Origin: Epiperipatus broadwayi
Taxonomy: Eukaryota; Onychophora; Udeonychophora; Euonychophora; Peripatidae
NCBI GenBank assembly: GCA_028023455.1
Contig: JAQFVV010000037.1
Location: forward strand, 2,298,001-2,362,000
Direction of reading: 5' to 3'
Length of the DNA stretch: 64,000 nucleotides
In this document: positions 57,791 through 64,000 of the stretch, piece by piece
Layout: every line of letters begins with the position of its first letter
Position numbering within the stretch: position 1 is the stretch's first letter
Notes under the pieces: model-generated
Database searches by the model: none
Told to the model about the DNA's origin: nothing
The model's input: the letters and a program-made list of their open reading frames with translations, nothing else
Made by a program: the position numbers and the translations under genes

Positions 57791-60249
57791 CTCATGTCTT
57801 GGAGAAATTATTTTAAACTATAAAACTTAAAAAGTCAAAGTTCCATATATGGATAAAAGATTCTAAATTAAATGCAATACTTCATATTGCAAAACAAACA
57901 AAAAAGCAGATGTAGTCATGTTAGTACAAGGGAAAAGATGTCAAGTTTCAGGATCAAAATCAAATTAAAATCTTTATTTTTTTCAATCAAAATTATATAT
58001 CTTAATAATTTTCTTAAAATATGAATAAAATATAATTGAACTTATACTTTCTTAACTTAAATTTTTAAAATTTAAATATAGTTATAAATTTAAAAGATAG
58101 TGTAAATGCCCAGCAACAAATCTATTTTTTTGGTTTATGATTGGTTCACAGAATGATATTGAATTATACCATCTTGAGATCCCTGATATAGACTTTCATT
58201 AATAGCACTGAACCATTTCCTGAATTATGTATAATGAATGAGCCAATCTCCAACTCTGTTGAGGTTTAATTCCCAGAATACATGCACCATTATTTTTCAT
58301 ACATTAAGGATCACATACTCAAGAAACAATTCAACAAATATATGGAACATGCATTTTTAATATAGCCTAATATTTCAACACAGTACTAAAAAAATTTTAA
58401 TATAATATTAGACAATTTGATCATGTGTGTGTCTGAATAAAAAAAATTCTGATTGAGGTTTTGATATAATCAAAAAATAAAATTACTTTTCCTTATATTT
58501 AAATTAAGATATTTTTTAAAAATAATATACTTAATAACTTTAACTCAAAAAAGAAAGCAGACTTAAATGTTTTATAAAATATATTTGTAGTAAATCTCAG
58601 TTTAATTAAACTAAAGGATTTTTAAACAACTTTACTGACAAATAAGACAGATTATCAATGAACTAATTAATGAGCATGCACAACAAAATAATTATGTAAT
58701 AAATATTTGCAGAAAAACATATTTTAACTGATATCAAACTTTCCTTGCTGTTTTAAATAAATTATGAAAACAATCTTATTTCTTTTTTTCCATAAAAATA
58801 TGCTTTAATTGCAAAATTTCCCATCACAATATATAAATTTAAATTTGCCACTTTTATAAAAATATATTAACCATTGAAATCTTTTGTATGAAATTTATAT
58901 TTTTCAATCTATGGTAATTTTTTATATTTAGCTGTCACAATATTCTCAACCTCTTTTTGACATTAATGATATTCTTGAACGACTATCTATTTCCATAGAG
59001 GCATTGACTTCACAAATGATAACATATACTTATCTGCGTGATTTCATTGTATATTTTCCCAATTTCTTTTTATTATTTTTTCTGCCTGTCTTATTTCCAC
59101 AATTACCCATCAATTTCTGATTTCAAGAAAACTTCCACCATGTAATTTCTATTTTCACAAAAATTTCATTTTTTTAATTTGCAAGTGTGTGCTGAATCAC
59201 TTTCTTTTTCAAAGCAAAAACATTTACTTTTGCTGGAATAATGTTTTTCAATTTTCCTTGTAGATTTATAAACTATATCTCGCTGATTTTCAGTAGGAAT
59301 ATTATCTTGAAACTCTACAAAAATTTAGTACTAATTTATGTGTTAAACTTATTTTAACAGTATCAAAATAGATGCAGCTAGAAGCTTTTGTCTGTTTCAC
59401 ATTCATTATTTCCCTTATGACCTGTTTAAAAATGTTACTTCCAAGAAATATCCATATATCACTTTTTTGGCTAGCTCCCACAATAAAATTTTATATACTC
59501 TCTTTTAATGCTATATGCTTGGCTGGCACTGAGCTAAAATAATTATCTAGTTTTCTTACTTGTCATAAAAAAAAATCTATGCAGATTAACGGATCACATA
59601 TTCTATTAGGCAAATCAATCACATTTTCCCTGCAAACTGTAATAGTAGTATGGCAAACTTGAATTTATCATCAATGTTACTCAACATACACATGACATTT
59701 AATGGTATTATTTAAATTAAAACTGCCTAATAATGTTTATTCCATTAACATTTTTTAAAAATCTTACTCCAAAATACATATATAGATAAATGAAACTACT
59801 GTCTTATTCGAGTCTTAAAAATTAACACAAACAATGATACTTTATACTACTGTGCTTAGTAAAATACATTTTTCAATATATCAGTATTTTTATTTGAGCT
59901 ATTAAAGAAGGTCAAACTGCATACATGCTATAATGCAATTATGTGATAGTGTACTATGTATGATGGTTCAACTTCCATCATAACAGATCTAATTCCCCAA
60001 ATTACTTAGACATAATAAACACAACCAAAAAAAATTAAAGGATCTCACAATCAATAAATGACCCAACAAATACAAGCAAATATATTATTATTTGAATATG
60101 TTTGTTCGTATCCGTAGTCAGTGCTTACATTAAAGATTAAATTAGTCTCATTAAATATTATGAACTATTATATGGCTTTGTGCTGCAGAGACAATCCATT
60201 AATATTGTAAAGAAATCTACTGGAGAATAGTGGATACAACTCACAAAAA
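57791..60249. other. AT-rich DNA with possible decayed coding sequence
   Basis: Between about 58920 and 59660 the minus strand has short coding-like pieces (for example ENVIDLPNRICDPLIC near 59590-59640) that may be an old retroelement ORF. I cannot assign a family. The rest is plain AT-rich DNA. Confidence 0.3.
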
Positions 60250-60650
60250 TGAGCTTTTATTATAGATGTGCTCAACTGGATTGACAAAGATATAATTAAA
60301 AAGTTTCACAAAATGGAAAACATATGGCAATGGGACTGCCTACCAGTGGCGTCATATGTAGCTTGACATTAACACAGAAGACAAAACTATACCAGCATTC
60401 ACGGAGAAAGATCGGTGCATCATATATAAACAATATGTTGATGACGTTCTGGTATGTGCTCTTGAACAAACTATTATATAGATGCGGAGATTACTGATTA
60501 AGGAATTAGTCACAACAAGAATTATTGAATATGAAAAGAACACACACAGCTTAAAGTATTTAGACATGGTAATCCAAAGAAACAAAAATAGGTTGGATTA
60601 TAAAATGGTGGTAAAACCATTGGAAATTAGACATTATCCATCCATAATCT
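60250..60650 (+). pseudogene. PLE-type RT fragment, unit 1
   Basis: Pieces include MGLPTSG, YVDDVLVCALEQ and EYEKNTHSLKYLDMVIQ with RNKNRLDYKMVVKPL. Frame changes lie between them. The YVDD box is intact. Confidence 0.62.
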
Positions 60651-61966
60651 AAAATACCAATGGCTCACAAATTAGCAGGATTTAGCATTTTTTAAGATAA
60701 ATTTAATATTTTGTAAATATGAAGCAGACAGAAAAACCAACAGATGAATATGCAAAAAATCTATTTCGTATATGTTATAGCAAAGACATTCTGCTGTATG
60801 TTATTAAACAATTCTGTAAAAATAAAACCATGTGTCAGCATACCGTATATTCAGATATTAAAAAAATATCTGCAAGCCAATTTTCAAAGTTAATTTCTGT
60901 ACTTCCTTTAATCTTAATACGTTGATTAGCAACACAAAAGACAAATTACAAAAGGAGGGCACACACAGATCATACAAAAAATTCCATGCAACAGTCCAGG
61001 TTGCATAGCTATATACTAGAGGGAATCTAAAGCTAATATCTCAAGCAGATTAGCACAGCACACACAATAAAATACATTTGTTTTTTTGGGACCACGAAAA
61101 ACAACTTGTCCATAGCTTTGACCCATAGTCAATCTAGTGGGTGTGGAGTGTGATGACAGAAAAAGAAAAGACAAGGAGGCTTGGTTTATTGCCAACCATA
61201 GAAATGTATTAAAAACAAGAGAAAACAGTGTACAATTATCTAACAAATGGACTAATTGAAATAAAAATGCATTCATAATTATAATGTAGTATAAATAAAG
61301 CAGCAACAATAATTAATTTAATTAAGAGAGCTATGATGATGGTGAACTTTAACCAAAAGTACACTCAGCTTTACGTTATAAAGAATAAACCAATTCCTTA
61401 CACGGATGAATAAATATGTGCAAATTTGAATATATATACACACCCAGAAGTACATACAAATAAAATTATTTTATAATGAAATAACAATTCGAAGATTTAC
61501 ATAAATAATATTTAAAATGTTAAGTTTTTTCCTTGCACCAACTTCTTGGCTTACAAGGGTAGATATTCTGGGACTTAAGCTTTACTTCTTGTACAATCCT
61601 ATAACCATGCAATCTCTAGCAAGTTGACATTTAATTTGAACATATATATGTTATTAAACTTTGCAAGCATACCAGAGTAAGTTTGGCTATAAATGATAAC
61701 TAATATGTGCATTGCAAATAATTAATTAAATTGTGATTGAATAAACAAATTATTACATAAATAATACATTAATTATTAACACAATGTTAAAAAAAAGGAA
61801 CATAAACATTATTAGAAGCATAACTTTATTGGAATTGTAAATACTACAGGTAGCTTTTTATCTTTTATATTAAAGTTTGTAATGCATTCCTATAATCGCG
61901 ATTCTTAAATAAATTTGTATTAAGAAACTATCAATGATCATAAAGTGGAATAATTAGTCAATTTAC

Positions 61967-62300
61967 ATGCCTTGGAATAGGACTGCCTACCAGTGGCATC
62001 ATATGCAGTTTAGCACTGGCACAGAAGACAAAATTATAGTGGCATTCACGAGAAAGATCAGTATATAATACATAAATGATATATAGATGATATTCTGGTG
62101 TCACTGAACAAATTATTATTCAGATGTGGGGATTACTGGTTAAGGAATCAGCTTTAATATGAACTATCGAATATGAAAATAACACACAGTTTAAAATATT
62201 TACACTTGGTAATCCAAAGGAAAAAAAATAGGATGGATTATAAAATGGCGGTAAAACCACTTGGAATAAGAGGTGCTACCTATCCAATCTAAAACACCAA
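61967..62300 (+). pseudogene. PLE-type RT fragment, unit 2
   Basis: Same blocks as unit 1 with more substitutions (GLPTSGIICSL, YIDDILV, DYKMAVKPL). Frameshifted. Confidence 0.6.
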
Positions 62301-62925
62301 TGGCTCATAAATTGGCAGGATTTAAAGCATTTTTAAAAAGAAATTTAATGCTTTGTAAATACGAAGCAGAGGGGAAAAACCAACATAGATGAATATGTAA
62401 AAGATCTATGTAATATAGATTATAGCAAAAACATTCGGATGTATATTATTAAACGACTCTATAAAAATTTAAAGCAAACTTTAAAAACGTATGAAAAAAC
62501 TATGTGTTAGCGTGCCTTATATTCAGAAATTAACAAATAAAATATCTGAGAGCCAGTTTTCAAAGTTAGTTGTTGTGCTTCCCCCAATCTTAATATGTTG
62601 ATTAAGAACACAAAAGACAAATTACAAAAGGGCACATGCAGATAGTATAAAAAATTCCATGCAACAACTCAAGGTGTATACTATGCGGAATCTAGAGCTA
62701 ATATAGATTAGCGCAGCACAAATATATAGGTGCATTAAAAACAACTTGGAATGTGTTTTTTGGGATCACAAAAAACAATCTAGTCATAGCTTTGATACAC
62801 AGGCAGTCAATCTAGGGTGTGTGTGATAACAAAAAAAGATCAAGGAGGCTTGGTTTATTGCCAATCATAAGAAAAATTAGCATACAATTATCTACCAAAT
62901 AGAATATTTAAATGGACTAATTACT

Positions 62926-62980
62926 CTGGCTTGCACTGAATGGCAATACTACGTATAGAGAGTTTTGTCTGTTTTAAATA
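62926..62980 (-). repeat. About 50-bp terminal piece of hammerhead repeat family 1 inside PLE unit 2
   Basis: TTACTCTGGCTTGCACTGA through GAGAGTTTTGTCTGTTT matches the last ~50 bp of the family-1 inverted arm (reverse of 37111-37170). Unit 1 lacks it at the equivalent place (about 61255). Confidence 0.65.
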
Positions 62981-63647
62981 AATATGCATGCATAATTATA
63001 ATATAGTATAAATAAAAAAGCAACAATAATTAAAGAGCTATGATGATGGTGAACTTCACCAAAAGTGCACTCAGCTTTAGGTTGTAAAGAAACCACTTAT
63101 TTATGCAAATGGACATATGTAAATTTTAATATACTGTATATATATAATACAAAAGTACACACAAATATAATTTTATGATGAAATAAAAATTCGAAGATTT
63201 ACACAAGTAATATTAACAATGTTTTTTCTTTACAAAGATAAACACTATGGGACTTCAAGCTTTACTTCTTGTATAATCTCTAGCAAGTTGACAGTTAATT
63301 TGTGTATATATATATTATTAGACTTTGCAAGTACTGTATACTACAGTAAGTTTGACTATATATAATCTCCAATAAATGCATAGCAAAAAATTAATTTAGT
63401 TGTGACTAAATAAACAAATTATTACATAAATAATACATTGGATTATAACCACGATGTTAAAAAGGGAACGTAAACGTTATTAGAAGCATAACTTAATTTG
63501 AATTACAAATACTATTGTTAGCTTTCTTATCTTTTATATTAAAGTTTGTAATGCAGTCCTAAAATTGAGATTCTTAAATAAATTTGTGTTACGAAACTAT
63601 CAACCATCGACGATCATAAAGTGGATTAATTAGTTAATCTACGTGAC

Positions 63648-64000
63648 TAGGAGCATGTAGTGTGTTGGGTAATATATACAAAAGAATTCTCTGATTCACA
63701 ACGTAAGATATAAATGCATAAAAATATCACAAGATCATTTATTTATCAGTTAAAAAAACAGCACATACATCTAATTAGAGAAATACAAAATTAATGAAAT
63801 AGCACACAGAATTTCAAACGCTATTAGAAGAGGGCTCAAAAATATTATTGAAGTTCGCTCAGAACGTTACTTCAGCAATTATGGTATAAGATATGCACTT
63901 TTTAGCTGAGACCTTCTTAACTAAAATTGTAAGTAGAATTAATCTAAAAACAGTTCTATTCAATGAAATGGATGAATCATCACGGAAAGCTCAAATAATC
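63648..64000. other. AT-rich DNA, nothing recognised
   Basis: No repeat continuation after the end of PLE unit 2 and no coding frame. Confidence 0.45.

Larger units (their letters stand above)
60250..63647 (+). mobile_element. Second Penelope-like element, two head-to-tail copies (~1.65 kb each)
   Basis: Unit 1 (about 60319-61966) and unit 2 (about 61967-63647) are direct repeats that align along their whole length (for example GGGACTGCCTACCAGTGGC at 60332 and GACTGCCTACCAGTGGC at 61981; TTTACTTCTTGTA near 61580 and 63262). Each starts inside an RT: GLPTSGVICSL, then the catalytic YVDD (60434-60445) or YIDD (62080-62091), then HSLKYLDMVIQRNKNRLDYK and a KPL block, as in PLE RT. The upstream RT part begins at about 60250. 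Both are frameshifted. No GIY-YIG nuclease was found. Tandem, truncated copies are typical of PLE. Confidence 0.65.

Overview
The window looks like nuclear DNA from an invertebrate animal. It is very AT-rich (roughly a quarter G+C by eye), has one recognisable host coding end in 64 kb, very long non-coding stretches, and layers of decayed transposable elements with metazoan hallmarks (Ty3/gypsy LTR elements, non-LTR LINEs, mariner, hAT, Penelope-like elements). I cannot fix the phylum from sequence alone.

Layout. 1-525 is the 3' coding end of a CBP/p300-type acetyltransferase gene, followed by a long AT-rich probable 3' UTR. 6608-12277 is a structurally complete but dead Ty3/gypsy element on the minus strand (two ~800-bp LTRs, 5-bp target duplication). 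20977-26853 is an older relative of it, carrying a 5'-truncated LINE. About 27.2-32.8 kb is a hAT transposase relic split by a Penelope-like element (PLE) arranged as a 1197-bp inverted repeat around the RT region. 33.3-34.5 kb is a second hAT relic. 37-38.6 kb and 40.3-41.5 kb hold short repeats in tandem and inverted arrangement. 44.0-46.5 kb is a minus-strand LINE with a mariner copy inside. 50.8-51.6 kb is an RTE-like LINE tail. 53.5-54.0 kb is a long palindrome. 56.2-57.8 kb is a third hAT relic interrupted by a LINE. 60.2-63.6 kb is a head-to-tail duplication of a second PLE-like element.

Most interesting result. Two unrelated families of short repeats in this window contain type I hammerhead ribozyme motifs (CUGANGA core, stem II, GAAA, very short stem III, NUH cleavage site and a bipartite stem I). 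Family 1 (37.1-37.5 kb, 40.3-41.5 kb, fragments at 51.2 and 62.9 kb) includes a head-to-tail array with ~0.41-0.44 kb period, the architecture of the non-autonomous animal 'retrozymes'. Family 2 (14.8, 17.3-17.9 and 37.9-38.5 kb) occurs as 600-bp palindromes with one ribozyme per arm. PLEs, the likely source of reverse transcriptase for such elements, are present in the same window.

Apart from the CBP/p300 tail and two very tentative minus-strand exons, I see no intact host gene. All transposon coding regions seen here carry frameshifts, stops or lost catalytic residues.
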